Shown here in pieces: positions 8,445-17,556 of a stretch of DNA of 64,000 bases. Position 1 is the stretch's first letter, and the number at the start of each line of letters is the position of its first letter. Source of the DNA: Cellulomonas sp. (lineage in GTDB: Bacteria > Actinomycetota > Actinomycetes > Actinomycetales > Cellulomonadaceae); the NCBI RefSeq assembly GCF_015234515.1, contig NZ_JADGMY010000011.1:62001-126000 (forward strand), in the 5' to 3' direction. The position numbers were made by a program, and so were the translations under genes. Under the pieces are notes generated by a model, which was given only the letters and a program-made list of their open reading frames with translations, was not told the origin of the DNA and ran no database searches.

Positions 8445-10052
8445 GTGCGACGTCTTGCAGTCGTGGTGGTCACGGCAGGGCTGCTGCTCGCCGGTGCCGT
8501 GCCCGCGTGGGCCGGACCGGGCGAGGACGTGCTGCGCCCCGGTGAACAGCTCGCACCGGGGGAAGGGCTGCTGGCGCCGGGTGGTGGGCACGTGCTCGTC
8601 GTCCAGCCCGACGGGTCGCTGGGCCTGTACGCGCTCGACGACGTCGTGCGCTGGTCGTCGGGACGCGGGGTGGCGGGTGCGACGCTCACGGCGGACGCGA
8701 CCGGGGACGTGCGGCTGGTGGCCCCCGACGGTGCGGTGCTGTGGAGCACCGCGACCGCAGGTTCCCAGGGGACGCTGCGGCTGCGGGACGACGGGGAGCT
8801 CGTCGTCGAGAGCCCGGACGGCAGCGTCGTCTGGGCCAGCGGCACGGCGGTGGTGCCGTCCACGCTCGTCGGCCCCGGGCTGCTCGACGCCGACGACGTG
8901 CTGTCCTCACCCGACGGTCGGCACATCCTGCTCGTCGACCCGGAGGCGGGCGTGCAGCTGCGCGGACCGGACGGTGTCGTGCGGTGGACACCCGGGGCCG
9001 ACGCCGAGCCCGCGCCCGGGTCGGAGGCCGAGGCCGAGTCGCAGTCCTCCGCGCCGCAGGGTGCGCCACGGGCGGTGGCCCTCGAGCTCCGCGAGGACGG
9101 CAACCTCGTGGCCCTCGACGCGGACGGTGACCTCGTGTGGCGCAGCCGTACCGCAGGGAGCGGCCCGGCGTCCCTCGTGCTGCAGGACGACGGCAACCTC
9201 GTGCTGCTCGATGCAGCCGGCACGCCGGTGTGGAGCGCGGGCACGCCGATCGGCCCGTCCGCGTTGGACGTCGGTGGGGAGGTGGCCGCGGGCGCCTCGC
9301 TGGGCTCGCCCTCGGGCCACCTCGCCCTGGAGCTCGCCGCCGGTGCGCTCGTCGCCACGTGGGACGACGAACCGGTCTGGTCGTCCTCGACGGACACCGG
9401 GACGACCCTCCGGCTGCAGGAGGACGGTGACCTCGTGCTGCTCGACGCCGCGGGCACGCCCGTCTGGACGAGCGGCACGGCGGGGCACCCCGGCGTGCGC
9501 CTCGTGATGGAGGAGACGGCGGTCCTGCTCGTCACCGCGGAGGGTGAGGTGCTGTGGCAGGTGGGTGTCCCCGAGGAGCTGGTCGTCCAGAGCGTGCCGC
9601 CGACGGTCCCCACGGGTGTGCAGCCGACCGACTGCGCGCTCGTCGACGGACCCGTCGCGGAGGGCGACATCGTGCGCACCCGCAGCGGGATCCGCGTGCA
9701 CCCGTGCCTCGCCGAGACCGTCGACGCCCTCGTGGACGCGGCGAAGGCCGACGGCGTCGAGCTGGGCGGCGGCGGGTGGCGCAGCCCCGAGCAGCAGATC
9801 GCGCTGCGCCGCGCGCACTGCGGCCCGACGGACGCCGACGTGTTCCAGAAGCCGGCGTCAGCGTGCTCGCCGAGCACCGCGCGGCCGGGCAGCTCCCGCC
9901 ACGAGCGCGGGCTCGCGATCGACTTCACGTCGGGGGGCCGCTCGTTGACGTACGGGTCCGCGGCGTACGCGTGGCTCACGGAGCACGCCGGCGAGTACGG
10001 GCTGGAGAACCTGCCGGGGGAGGCCTGGCACTGGAGCGTCGACGGCTCCTGA
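8445..10052 (+). CDS. Secreted bulb-type lectin / M15B D,D-carboxypeptidase-like fusion
   Basis: 535-residue secreted protein. A signal peptide (VRRLAVVVVTAGLLLAGAV, cut after AWA) precedes several beta-prism lectin (B-lectin) repeats over about residues 40-390. These show the mannose-binding-like pattern QxDxNxVxY in forms such as LREDGNLVALDADGDLVW, LQDDGNLVLLDAAGTPVW and LQEDGDLVLLDAAGTPVW. Residues about 395-535 form an LAS/VanY-type peptidase domain: GWRSPEQQIALR, SSRHERGLAIDF (metal-binding His and Asp) and EAWHWS (second metal His). The likely role is binding a glycan and trimming peptidoglycan stem peptides outside the cell. The start is GTG at 8445 or 8439, both after a GGGGGGAG ribosome-binding site. 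Confidence 0.9.
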   Translation: MRRLAVVVVTAGLLLAGAVPAWAGPGEDVLRPGEQLAPGEGLLAPGGGHVLVVQPDGSLGLYALDDVVRWSSGRGVAGATLTADATGDVRLVAPDGAVLWSTATAGSQGTLRLRDDGELVVESPDGSVVWASGTAVVPSTLVGPGLLDADDVLSSPDGRHILLVDPEAGVQLRGPDGVVRWTPGADAEPAPGSEAEAESQSSAPQGAPRAVALELREDGNLVALDADGDLVWRSRTAGSGPASLVLQDDGNLVLLDAAGTPVWSAGTPIGPSALDVGGEVAAGASLGSPSGHLALELAAGALVATWDDEPVWSSSTDTGTTLRLQEDGDLVLLDAAGTPVWTSGTAGHPGVRLVMEETAVLLVTAEGEVLWQVGVPEELVVQSVPPTVPTGVQPTDCALVDGPVAEGDIVRTRSGIRVHPCLAETVDALVDAAKADGVELGGGGWRSPEQQIALRRAHCGPTDADVFQKPASACSPSTARPGSSRHERGLAIDFTSGGRSLTYGSAAYAWLTEHAGEYGLENLPGEAWHWSVDGS

Positions 10053-10058
10053 GCCCTC

Positions 10059-10064
10059 TACGCT
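10059..10064 (+). promoter_or_regulatory. -10 box, leaderless type (TACGCT-N6-GTG)
   Basis: TACGCT sits seven bases after the preceding stop codon and exactly six bases before the GTG of mntR. There is no ribosome-binding site, so the mntR mRNA is probably leaderless. Confidence 0.55.
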
Positions 10065-10070
10065 GGCCTC

Positions 10071-10751
10071 GTGTCCCAGAGCGCTGCCCCCCTGTCCGCA
10101 GTGACCCAGGACTACCTCAAGGTCATCTGGGGCGCGCAGGAGTGGTCCGACGTGCCGGTCACGACCAAGCTGCTCGCGAGCAGGCTCGGGGTCGGACCCT
10201 CGACGGTCTCGGAGACCGTCAAGCGCCTCGCCGACGCCGGGCTGGTGTCGCACCGGCCCTACGGGGCCGTGGAGCTCACCGCGGCGGGGCGTGCGCACGC
10301 GGTCGCGATGGTCCGTCGGCACCGCCTGATCGAGACCTACCTCGTCGAGAAGCTGGGCTACGGCTGGGACGAGGTGCACGACGAGGCCGAGGTCCTGGAG
10401 CACGCGGTGAGCGACCGGTTCGTCGAGCGCGTGGCCGACCTGCTGGGGCACCCGGACCGCGACCCGCACGGCGACCCGATCCCGGCGGCCGACGGCACGG
10501 TCCACCTGCCCGACGCGCGCGTCATGTGGGAGGTCGAGACGGGGGAGTACCGCGTCGCACGGATCTCCGACGCGGACCCTGAGCTGCTGCGGTACCTCGA
10601 GGGGGTCGGGCTCGTGCTCGACGCCCCGGTGACGCTGGAGGAGCGGCGCGCGGTCACCGGCGTCGTGAGCGTGCTCCCGGCCGGCCGACCCGACCGCGTG
10701 GAGCTGGGGGAGGTCGCGGCGAGCGCGATCTGGCTCGCCCCGCGCGACTGA
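10071..10751 (+). CDS. mntR: DtxR-family metalloregulator, manganese (MntR) type
   Basis: 226-residue metal-dependent repressor. The winged helix-turn-helix spans residues 8-75 (LASRLGVGPSTVSETVKRL is the HTH), then a dimerisation domain with the metal ligands and a C-terminal FeoA/SH3-like domain (about 150-225). Compared with DtxR/IdeR, the residue at the Met10 position is Asp14, and the residue at Cys102 is Glu107 (VHDEAEVLEH). His84, Glu88, His103, Glu110 and His111 are kept. Asp plus Glu at those two sites is the pattern of Mn-sensing MntR rather than Fe-sensing IdeR, which is the basis for the symbol. The targets are not visible in this window. Confidence 0.88.
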   Translation: MSQSAAPLSAVTQDYLKVIWGAQEWSDVPVTTKLLASRLGVGPSTVSETVKRLADAGLVSHRPYGAVELTAAGRAHAVAMVRRHRLIETYLVEKLGYGWDEVHDEAEVLEHAVSDRFVERVADLLGHPDRDPHGDPIPAADGTVHLPDARVMWEVETGEYRVARISDADPELLRYLEGVGLVLDAPVTLEERRAVTGVVSVLPAGRPDRVELGEVAASAIWLAPRD

Positions 10752-10754
10752 GGG

Positions 10755-10886
10755 TCAGCGGCGTCGACCGGTGCCGACGATCGTGCGGGTGATCTCCCGC
10801 CCGAGCTGGGTGCCGGCCGAGCGCAGGAACGCGTCGAGCGGGGCGCTGCCCGTGCTGGGCCGGGGCGGGGGCGCCTCCGGCGTCGG
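10755..10886 (-). pseudogene. C-terminal remnant of a HerA-like (DUF853) ATPase gene
   Basis: Reading the minus strand from a stop near 10889 to TGA at 10755-10757 gives about 43 codons without a start. They end in [19 protein letters not shown] and then VGTGRRR. This strongly resembles the conserved C-terminus of actinobacterial helicase-HerA-like DUF853 proteins (YjgR family), preceded by their usual Pro-rich linker. The rest of that roughly 500-550-residue gene is absent: upstream on this strand lies leuS. It appears to be a fossil left when leuS or its flank replaced the body of the gene. Resemblance is judged by eye. Confidence 0.65.
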
Positions 10887-10892
10887 TACGAT
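10887..10892 (+). promoter_or_regulatory. -10 box, leaderless type (TACGAT-N6-GTG)
   Basis: TACGAT followed by six bases and the leuS GTG. No T-box leader or ribosome-binding site lies before leuS. Confidence 0.55.
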
Positions 10893-10898
10893 TCACCG

Positions 10899-13814
10899 GT
10901 GAGCGATCAGTCCCCGACCCCGGCCCCCGACGACGTCCCGTTCCGCTACACCGCTGCCCTCGCGCAGGAGATCGAGCTCCGCTGGCAGGACGAGTGGGAG
11001 AAGCGCGGCACGTTCTTCACGCCCAACCCGGTCGGCCCGCTCACGGACGGTCGCGGACGCCACGCCGACCCGGCCGCCCGCCCGTTCTTCGTCATGGACA
11101 TGTTCCCGTACCCGTCGGGTGCCGGGCTGCACGTCGGGCACCCGCTGGGCTACATCGCGACGGACGTCGTCGGGCGCTTCCGGCGCATGTGCGGCGACAA
11201 CGTGCTGCACGCCCTGGCGTTCGACGCGTTCGGGCTGCCCGCGGAGCAGTACGCCGTGCAGACCGGCCAGCACCCGCGGGTGACGACCGAGGCGAACATC
11301 GCGATCATGCAGCGCCAGCTGCGCCGTCTGGGCCTCGCGCACGACCCGCGCCGGTCGTTCGCGACGATCGACCCGGACTACGTGCGCTGGACGCAGTGGA
11401 TCTTCCTGCAGATCTTCGAGTCCTGGTACGACGAGGACGCGGTCCGACCGGACGGCGGCACCGGCCGCGCCCGTCCCGTGGCCGAGCTCGTCGAGGAGTA
11501 CGCCGCCGGCACCCGCCCGCTGCCCACCGACGTCGAGGGCGTCACCGAGGGCGCGACGTGGGCCGACCTGGACGAGGCCACGCGCCGTCGCGTCGTCGAC
11601 AGCCGCCGCCTGGCCTACCTGTCGCAGACGCCGGTCAACTGGGCCCCGGGCCTGGGGACCGTCCTGGCGAACGAGGAGGTCACGTCCGACGGACGCTCGG
11701 AGCGCGGCAACATGCCCGTGTTCCAGCGCAGCCTGCGCCAGTGGAACATGCGCATCACGGCGTACGCGGACCGCCTCACGGACGACCTCGAGCGGATCGA
11801 CTGGCCGGAGAAGGTCAAGTCGATGCAGCGCCACTGGATCGGCCGCTCGACGGGCGCGCGCGTCCGGTTCGCGGTGCAGGGCGGCGAGGAGGTCGAGGTC
11901 TTCACGACCCGCCCCGACACCCTGTTCGGTGCGACCTTCCTCGTCGTGTCACCCGAGCACCCGCTGCTGGACGAGGTCCCCGCGGCGTGGCCCGACGGCA
12001 CGTCGAGCGCCTGGACGGGCGGGCACGCCTCACCCACGGACGCCGTGGCCGACTACCGGCGGCAGGCGGCGGCCAAGACCGCCGTGGAGCGTCAGCAGGA
12101 CGCCGGGCGCAAGACCGGCGTGTTCACGGGCCACCTGGCCGCCAACCCCGTGAACGGCGAGCTGCTGCCCGTCTTCACGGCGGACTACGTGCTCATGGGC
12201 TACGGCACCGGCGCGATCATGGCCGTCCCGGGCGGTGACGAGCGCGACTTCCAGTTCGCCGAGGCCTTCGGGCTGCCCGTCGTCTACACGGTCGACGCCC
12301 CCGAGGGGACGCCTCCGGGCGCCCGCACGGGTGGCGGCGCGGTCATCAACTCCTCCAACGCCGACCTCAGCCTGGACGGCCTGGAGGTCGACGAGGCGAA
12401 GGACCGCATCATCGCGTGGCTGGAGGCCAAGGGCGTCGGCGAGCGGACGGTCACGTACCGGCTGCGCGACTGGCTCTTCAGCCGGCAGCGCTACTGGGGC
12501 GAGCCGTTCCCGATCGTCTACGACGAGCACGACACGCCGATCGCACTGCCGCTGTCCGCGCTGCCGGTCGAGCTCCCCGAGGTCCCGGACTTCTCCCCGC
12601 GCACCTACGCGCCGGACGACGCGGACTCCGAGCCCGAGCCGCCGCTGGGCCGCAACACCGACTGGCTGTACGTCGAGCTGGACCTGGGTGACGGGCCCAA
12701 GCGCTACCGCCGGGACGCCAACACGATGCCCAACTGGGCCGGCTCGTGCTGGTACTACCTGCGGTACCTGGACCCGCACTCGGACGACGTGCTCGTGGAC
12801 CCCGCCCTCGAGGAGTACTGGATGGGCCCGGGGCACGGTGCGCAGCCGGAGGGTTCCACCGGCGGCGTCGACCTGTACGTCGGTGGCGTCGAGCACGCCG
12901 TGCTGCACCTGCTCTACGCGCGGTTCTGGCACAAGGTCCTGTACGACCTGGGTCACGTCCGCAGCTCCGAGCCGTTCCACAAGCTGTTCAACCAGGGGTA
13001 CATCCAGGCGTACGCGTACACCGACGAGCGCGGCGTGTACGTGCCCGCGGCCGAGGTCATCGAGGACGAGACGTCGCCGACCGGCTTCCGGTGGGACGGG
13101 CAGCCCGTCAACCGCGAGTACGGCAAGATCGGCAAGTCGCTGAAGAACGCCGTGTCGCCCGACGAGATGTACGAGGCGTACGGCGCCGACACGCTGCGCG
13201 TCTACGAGATGTCGATGGGTCCGTTGGACCTGTCGCGCCCGTGGGAGACGCGCGCCGTCGTGGGGGCACAGCGGTTCCTGCAGCGCCTGTGGCGCAACGT
13301 CGTGGACGAGACCACCGGCGAGGTGGTCGTGTCCGACGACGCCCCGTCGGTCGAGACGCTGCGCGTGCTGCACCGCACGATCGCCGACGTGCGCGAGGAC
13401 ATGGCGGCGATGCGGATCAACACCGCGATCGCCAAGCTCATCGTCCTCAACAACCACCTGACGACGCTGGAGCGCGCGCCGCGGTCGGTCGTCGAGGCCC
13501 TCGTCGTCATGACGGCTCCGGTCGCGCCGCACGTCACCGAGGAGCTGTGGGCCCGGCTCGGTCACGACGAGTCGGTCGTGCACGCGACCTTCCCGCAGGC
13601 CGACCCGCAGTACCTCGTGGAGGACACCGTGACCTGCGTGTTCCAGGTCCAGGGCAAGGTGCGAGGCCGCGCCGAGGTCGCGCCGTCCGTCGGCGACGAC
13701 GAGCTGCGCGACCTCGCGCTGGCCGACGAGGGCGTCCAGCGCGCGCTCGCGGGGCGGGACGTGCGCACGGTCGTCGTGCGCGCACCGAAGCTCGTCAACG
13801 TGGTGCCGGTCTGA
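10899..13814 (+). CDS. leuS: Leucyl-tRNA synthetase
   Basis: 971-residue class I aminoacyl-tRNA synthetase that charges tRNA-Leu. The HIGH motif appears as [12 protein letters not shown] (HVGH) and the KMSKS loop as [12 protein letters not shown]. The CP1 editing domain lies between, with the [19 protein letters not shown] block and the [16 protein letters not shown] block typical of leucyl editing. An actinobacterial insertion around 190-220 accounts for the length (bacterial LeuRS is usually 860-970). The anticodon-binding and C-terminal domains are complete. The next gene overlaps its stop codon. Strong identification. Confidence 0.98.
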   Translation: MSDQSPTPAPDDVPFRYTAALAQEIELRWQDEWEKRGTFFTPNPVGPLTDGRGRHADPAARPFFVMDMFPYPSGAGLHVGHPLGYIATDVVGRFRRMCGDNVLHALAFDAFGLPAEQYAVQTGQHPRVTTEANIAIMQRQLRRLGLAHDPRRSFATIDPDYVRWTQWIFLQIFESWYDEDAVRPDGGTGRARPVAELVEEYAAGTRPLPTDVEGVTEGATWADLDEATRRRVVDSRRLAYLSQTPVNWAPGLGTVLANEEVTSDGRSERGNMPVFQRSLRQWNMRITAYADRLTDDLERIDWPEKVKSMQRHWIGRSTGARVRFAVQGGEEVEVFTTRPDTLFGATFLVVSPEHPLLDEVPAAWPDGTSSAWTGGHASPTDAVADYRRQAAAKTAVERQQDAGRKTGVFTGHLAANPVNGELLPVFTADYVLMGYGTGAIMAVPGGDERDFQFAEAFGLPVVYTVDAPEGTPPGARTGGGAVINSSNADLSLDGLEVDEAKDRIIAWLEAKGVGERTVTYRLRDWLFSRQRYWGEPFPIVYDEHDTPIALPLSALPVELPEVPDFSPRTYAPDDADSEPEPPLGRNTDWLYVELDLGDGPKRYRRDANTMPNWAGSCWYYLRYLDPHSDDVLVDPALEEYWMGPGHGAQPEGSTGGVDLYVGGVEHAVLHLLYARFWHKVLYDLGHVRSSEPFHKLFNQGYIQAYAYTDERGVYVPAAEVIEDETSPTGFRWDGQPVNREYGKIGKSLKNAVSPDEMYEAYGADTLRVYEMSMGPLDLSRPWETRAVVGAQRFLQRLWRNVVDETTGEVVVSDDAPSVETLRVLHRTIADVREDMAAMRINTAIAKLIVLNNHLTTLERAPRSVVEALVVMTAPVAPHVTEELWARLGHDESVVHATFPQADPQYLVEDTVTCVFQVQGKVRGRAEVAPSVGDDELRDLALADEGVQRALAGRDVRTVVVRAPKLVNVVPV

Positions 13815-14791
13815 GCCCGGGGTCCGCGCCGCCCCGCCCGCGGGTCGCGGTCGTCACCGACTCGACGGCCGCGCTGCCCCCGGGTCTGGCTGAGGAGGTC
13901 GGCCTGCACGTCGTGCCTCTCGACGTCAGCATCGACGGTGCGTGGTACGCCGAGGGGGTCGACGTGACCCCCGCGCAGCTGCTGCACGCGCTCGAGCGCG
14001 GGGCGAAGGTCACGACGTCGCAGCCGCCGCCCTCGGCGTTCGCGGCCGCCTACGAGCGGGCCGCGGCCGCCGGTGCCCACGAGATCGTCTCGGTGCACCT
14101 GTCCGGTGACATGTCCGGGACCGTGCGGTCGGCGCGCACGGCCTCGGCCGTCAGCCCGGTGCCGGTCCGGGTCGTGGACTCGCGGACGGCGGCGCTCGGG
14201 CTCGGGCTCGCGGCCGTGGCGGCCGCCCGGCACGCCCGGACGCCGCTCGATGAGGCACCCGAGGTCCAGGCCACGCCCGACGACGGGCTGGGCGGAGCCG
14301 TCCGGCGGTGGGTGACGCGCACGGCGCACCGCGGTGGGCCGGCGCCCGTGTGGCCCGACGCCGCGCAGGTCGCGCACGTCGCGGCGGAGGCGGCCGAGAG
14401 CGCCCGCGTGTGGTTCCTCGTCGACTCGCTCGAGCACCTGCGCCGGGGCGGGCGCCTCGGGGCAGGTGCCGCCGCGCTCGGCACCGTCCTCGGGCTGCGC
14501 CCGATCCTGTCGGTGCAGGACGGTCGGCTCGTCGTGTGCGAGAAGGTCCGGACGCGCCGGGCCGCGCGCGACCGGCTGGAGCAGCTGGCGCTCGCCGAGC
14601 TCGCGGGGCGTGACTCAGCGCGTGTCGCCGTGCACCACGTCGGCCCCTCGGACGCAGCAGAGGAGGTCGCCGCCCACCTGGCGCTCGCCGCGGGTGTCCC
14701 GGTGGCCGACGTGCTGGTCGCGGACGCGGGCGCGGTTCTCGCGGCGCACGTCGGGCCCGGTCTGCTCGCCGTCGTCGTCGCGGACGTCTAG
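13811..14791 (+). CDS. DegV family fatty-acid-binding protein
   Basis: 326-residue two-domain DegV/FakB-type protein that binds a fatty acid and, in FakA/FakB systems, presents it to a kinase. The N-terminus [15 protein letters not shown] is the DegV signature. [10 protein letters not shown] supplies the conserved Thr-Ser, and the Ser-rich loop HLSGDMSGT and the C-domain [12 protein letters not shown] are present. No ATG, GTG or TTG occurs between the leuS C-terminus and the signature in this frame. The only plausible initiator is CTG at 13811-13813, overlapping the leuS TGA as CTGA. The length is slightly above the family's usual 280, from an insertion near 150-180. Confidence 0.87.
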   Translation: MSPGSAPPRPRVAVVTDSTAALPPGLAEEVGLHVVPLDVSIDGAWYAEGVDVTPAQLLHALERGAKVTTSQPPPSAFAAAYERAAAAGAHEIVSVHLSGDMSGTVRSARTASAVSPVPVRVVDSRTAALGLGLAAVAAARHARTPLDEAPEVQATPDDGLGGAVRRWVTRTAHRGGPAPVWPDAAQVAHVAAEAAESARVWFLVDSLEHLRRGGRLGAGAAALGTVLGLRPILSVQDGRLVVCEKVRTRRAARDRLEQLALAELAGRDSARVAVHHVGPSDAAEEVAAHLALAAGVPVADVLVADAGAVLAAHVGPGLLAVVVADV

Positions 14792-14902
14792 CGGCGTCAC
14801 GCTGCGCGCGTGAGCTCGACGGTCAGCCGACCACAGCCCCGTCGAGCACGTGCGCCGTCCACCGGAGCGGCCATCCGTCGCGTGTCGGTGTCACGGGGCT
14901 CC

Positions 14903-14908
14903 TAGCGT
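14903..14908 (+). promoter_or_regulatory. -10 box, leaderless type (TAGCGT-N6-GTG)
   Basis: TAGCGT with exactly six bases to the comEA GTG at 14915. The rest of the 123-base gap after degV holds nothing else that I recognise. Confidence 0.55.
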
Positions 14909-14914
14909 GCCGAC

Positions 14915-15961
14915 GTGCCCCTCGACCGCCCTCGTGTCCCTCCGGACGTCGCGCGTCGGCTCATCGCGCTCGCCGCCCACCTCGACGACGACGGGCCAGC
15001 GGCACGGTCGCACGGTGAGCGGGCCACGACGGCGCGGCAGCCGCCACCCGCGCCGGGGCACGCGCCGGAACGACAGCGCGAGGTCGCGCCGCCCCGGCCC
15101 GCGTCGGGCGCGGACACCGGCTGGACCCCACGTGCCCCCTCACCCGGCGGCAGGGCCGCGTCGGGGGCTGAGCGCGACGTCGGTCCCGCCCCTCCGACGC
15201 GGCGCGAGCCGACCGCGGTCGCGCCGGTCCGCGTCCCGCCGGTCGTCGAGCCGCTGGCCGTCGAGCCGCCGGTCGTCGAGCCGCAGGTGGAGCCCGAGAC
15301 GGTCACGTGGCGCCCCAGCGTGACCTCCGCCCTGGCCGCGGCCTCGGCGTCGCGGCCCCCGGCCCCGACGGCGGCCGTCCGCTGGGCGCCCGGGTGGCGG
15401 ACGGCCGGCTCGGCCGTGCTCGTGCTCGCTCTGGTCGCGGGAGGGATCGTGCTGCGTGCGGCGGCAGCTCCGCGCGGTGAGCCGGTCGTCGTCCCGACTC
15501 CCGCGGTGGCGGCGTCCGGCGCGGGCGCTCAGGAGCCGGTCGACGCGCCGGACCAGGTCGTCGTCCACGTGGTCGGCGCGGTCGCGCAGCACGCCGTGGT
15601 GCGGCTCGCTCTCGGTGCCAGGGTGGCGGACGCGATCGCTGCGGCGGGCGGGAGCACCCCCGACGCCGACCTCGCGACCGTGAACCTGGCACGCGTCCTG
15701 ACCGACGGCGAACAGCTCGTCGTGCCGGTGGCGGGAGGGCCGGTCGCGACGCCGGCGGCCGCCGTCGCGGACGGGCTCGTCGACCTCAACTCCGCGTCGG
15801 CGGCGGAGCTCGAGGAGCTGCCGGGGGTCGGACCTGTGCTCGCCGCGCGCATCGTCCAGCACCGCACCGAGCAGCCGTTCACGACGGTGGACGAGCTCGA
15901 CGACGTGGCGGGGATCGGGCCGGCCCTGCTCGCCGACCTCCGGACGCGGGTGCGGGTGTGA
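14915..15961 (+). CDS. comEA: ComEA-like DNA-binding competence protein
   Basis: 348-residue membrane-anchored DNA receptor of the com-type uptake system. A long Pro/Arg/Val-rich cytoplasmic N-terminus (about 1-155, with repeated VVEPxxVEP) leads into a membrane helix near 160-183. A SLBB domain (about 210-270, VVVHVVGAVAQHAVVRL) follows, then two helix-hairpin-helix motifs (about 285-345, VDLNSASAAELEELPGVGP and AGIGPALLADLR) that bind duplex DNA. Its stop overlaps comEC by four bases (GTGA), so the two are translated together. Whether the cell is naturally competent is not shown by these genes alone. Confidence 0.93.
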   Translation: MPLDRPRVPPDVARRLIALAAHLDDDGPAARSHGERATTARQPPPAPGHAPERQREVAPPRPASGADTGWTPRAPSPGGRAASGAERDVGPAPPTRREPTAVAPVRVPPVVEPLAVEPPVVEPQVEPETVTWRPSVTSALAAASASRPPAPTAAVRWAPGWRTAGSAVLVLALVAGGIVLRAAAAPRGEPVVVPTPAVAASGAGAQEPVDAPDQVVVHVVGAVAQHAVVRLALGARVADAIAAAGGSTPDADLATVNLARVLTDGEQLVVPVAGGPVATPAAAVADGLVDLNSASAAELEELPGVGPVLAARIVQHRTEQPFTTVDELDDVAGIGPALLADLRTRVRV

Positions 15962-17499
15962 CGCGCGGCCCGGCGGCTGCTGCCGTGTCGCTCGACCTGC
16001 GTCTGGTCCCGCCGGCGGTCGCAGCCTGGTGCGCGGCGCTGGTGGTCGTGCTCGCCCCGCAGGTCACGGCCCGGGTGGGAGGGGCAGCAGCGGCCCTGGT
16101 CGCCGTGGCGGCGCTCGCGGTCCTGGCCGCGGCGGTCCGGGTGGTCGCGGGCCGCGGGGTGGGAGCCGCGCGGCCCGCGGACCAGGAGGTCCCGACGCCG
16201 TGGCGCCGCGCCGTGCCGGCGACCGTGATGAGCGTCGTCACTGCGGCCGTCGTCCTGGTCTCGGGTGCCACGGCGCTGGAGGTGCGGGCGCCGGGGCACC
16301 GGGTCGCGGTCGACGGTCAGGGCACGGTGGAGATCGTCGGCCGGGTGTCCGTCGCGCCGCAGCACCTGGCCCACGACGGGGACCCGCGGGTGCGTTTCAC
16401 GGTGACGGCATCCGCCGTCCGGGTCGACGGCACGTGGCGCCGCGTGCGGCTGCCGGTGGACGTCGTGGGGCCGCAGGGTGCGGCGCTCGACGCGGCCGTC
16501 CACCTGCGGGGCGTCCCCGCCCCGCCCGGACCGGGCGGCCGTGCCGCGCTGCGCGTCCGGCTCCGGGAGGAACCCGTGGTCACGGCGCCGCCCCGGGCAC
16601 TGCACATGTGGGCCGAGCAGGTCCGCGACGGTGCACGGGCGGTCGCGGCGCCCATGCCGCCCGACGTCCGGGGACTGCTCCCCGCGGTGACCGTCGGAGA
16701 TACCGACGCGGTCCCCTCCGACCTGGTCGCGGCGATGCGCGCCGCCGGGCTGGCGCACGTCACCGCCGTGTCGGGCGCGCACTTCGCGATCCTGGGTGCC
16801 CTGGTGCTCGCCGTCACGGCGGCCGTGGGTGCGCCGCTGCCGGCGCGGGCCGCAGCGGCGGCGACGGCGGGAGCCGCTCTCCTGCTGGTCGTCGGGCCCG
16901 AGCCCAGCGTGGTCCGCGCCGCCGTGATGGGGGCCGTCGGCCTCGTCGGGCTGCTCGCCGGGCGTCGGGCGGCCGGCCCGGCGGCGCTGTCCGGCGCCGT
17001 CGTCGTGCTGCTCGTCGCCGACCCGTGGCTCTCGCTCGACGTCGGGTTCGTGCTCTCGGTCGCCGCCACCGCCGGTCTGGTGGTGCTGGGTGGCCCCCTG
17101 GTGGCGCTGTGGGCCGCGCGGTGCGGGCGTGACCTCGCCGCGCTGCTGGCGGCGCCGGTCGCCGCCCAGCTCGGGTGCCTCCCGGTGACGCTCGCGCTGT
17201 GGCCGACGCTCGGGCCGTGGTCCGTCGCCGCGAACATCGCGGTCGTGCCCGCCGTGGCGCCGGCGACCGTGCTCGGCCTGCTCGCCGCACTGCTCGCGAC
17301 GCCGTGGCCGGCAGCGGCCGACGTGGTCGCCGCGGGCGCGGGAGCCGCGTGCTGGTGGATCGCCGGCGTCGCCCGCGGAGCCGCCGGGCTGCCGGGCGCC
17401 GGGCTCGCGTGGTGGCCGGGCGTCGGGGGAGCCGCGGCGGCCGTGCTCGTCGTCCTGGGCACGGCCGTGCTGGCGCTGCGGCGGCCGCCGTCGACGTGA
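15958..17499 (+). CDS. comEC: ComEC/Rec2 family DNA-uptake channel, short form
   Basis: 513-residue polytopic membrane protein forming the channel for single-stranded DNA entry. Hydrophobic segments begin near residue 18. An extracytoplasmic OB-like region (about 110-210) precedes the competence core with MRAAGLAHVTAVSGAHFAIL, the hallmark SGAHFA loop, and further membrane helices to the C-terminus. The C-terminal metallo-beta-lactamase-like domain found in Bacillus ComEC is missing, as in some other actinobacteria; the protein ends shortly after the last helix (LVVLGTAVLALRRP). It is coupled to comEA by overlap and followed by holA, the common actinobacterial order. Confidence 0.92.
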   Translation: MTRGPAAAAVSLDLRLVPPAVAAWCAALVVVLAPQVTARVGGAAAALVAVAALAVLAAAVRVVAGRGVGAARPADQEVPTPWRRAVPATVMSVVTAAVVLVSGATALEVRAPGHRVAVDGQGTVEIVGRVSVAPQHLAHDGDPRVRFTVTASAVRVDGTWRRVRLPVDVVGPQGAALDAAVHLRGVPAPPGPGGRAALRVRLREEPVVTAPPRALHMWAEQVRDGARAVAAPMPPDVRGLLPAVTVGDTDAVPSDLVAAMRAAGLAHVTAVSGAHFAILGALVLAVTAAVGAPLPARAAAAATAGAALLLVVGPEPSVVRAAVMGAVGLVGLLAGRRAAGPAALSGAVVVLLVADPWLSLDVGFVLSVAATAGLVVLGGPLVALWAARCGRDLAALLAAPVAAQLGCLPVTLALWPTLGPWSVAANIAVVPAVAPATVLGLLAALLATPWPAAADVVAAGAGAACWWIAGVARGAAGLPGAGLAWWPGVGGAAAAVLVVLGTAVLALRRPPST

Positions 17500-17556
17500 C
17501 GTCCTGCGGCTGCGGTGCGCGACGGTGATGTGGGCGGGGCGTGGCAGGCTGGTGCC

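Noticed and set aside
10752..10898. A T-box or leader riboswitch before leuS
   Set aside because: The -10 box lies six bases before the GTG, leaving no leader, and no T-box features were seen; the segment is better explained as a DUF853 remnant.
15235..15300. GTCGTCGAGCCG repeats as a regulatory repeat array
   Set aside because: They encode VVEPxxVEP repeats in the cytoplasmic linker of comEA and stay in frame.
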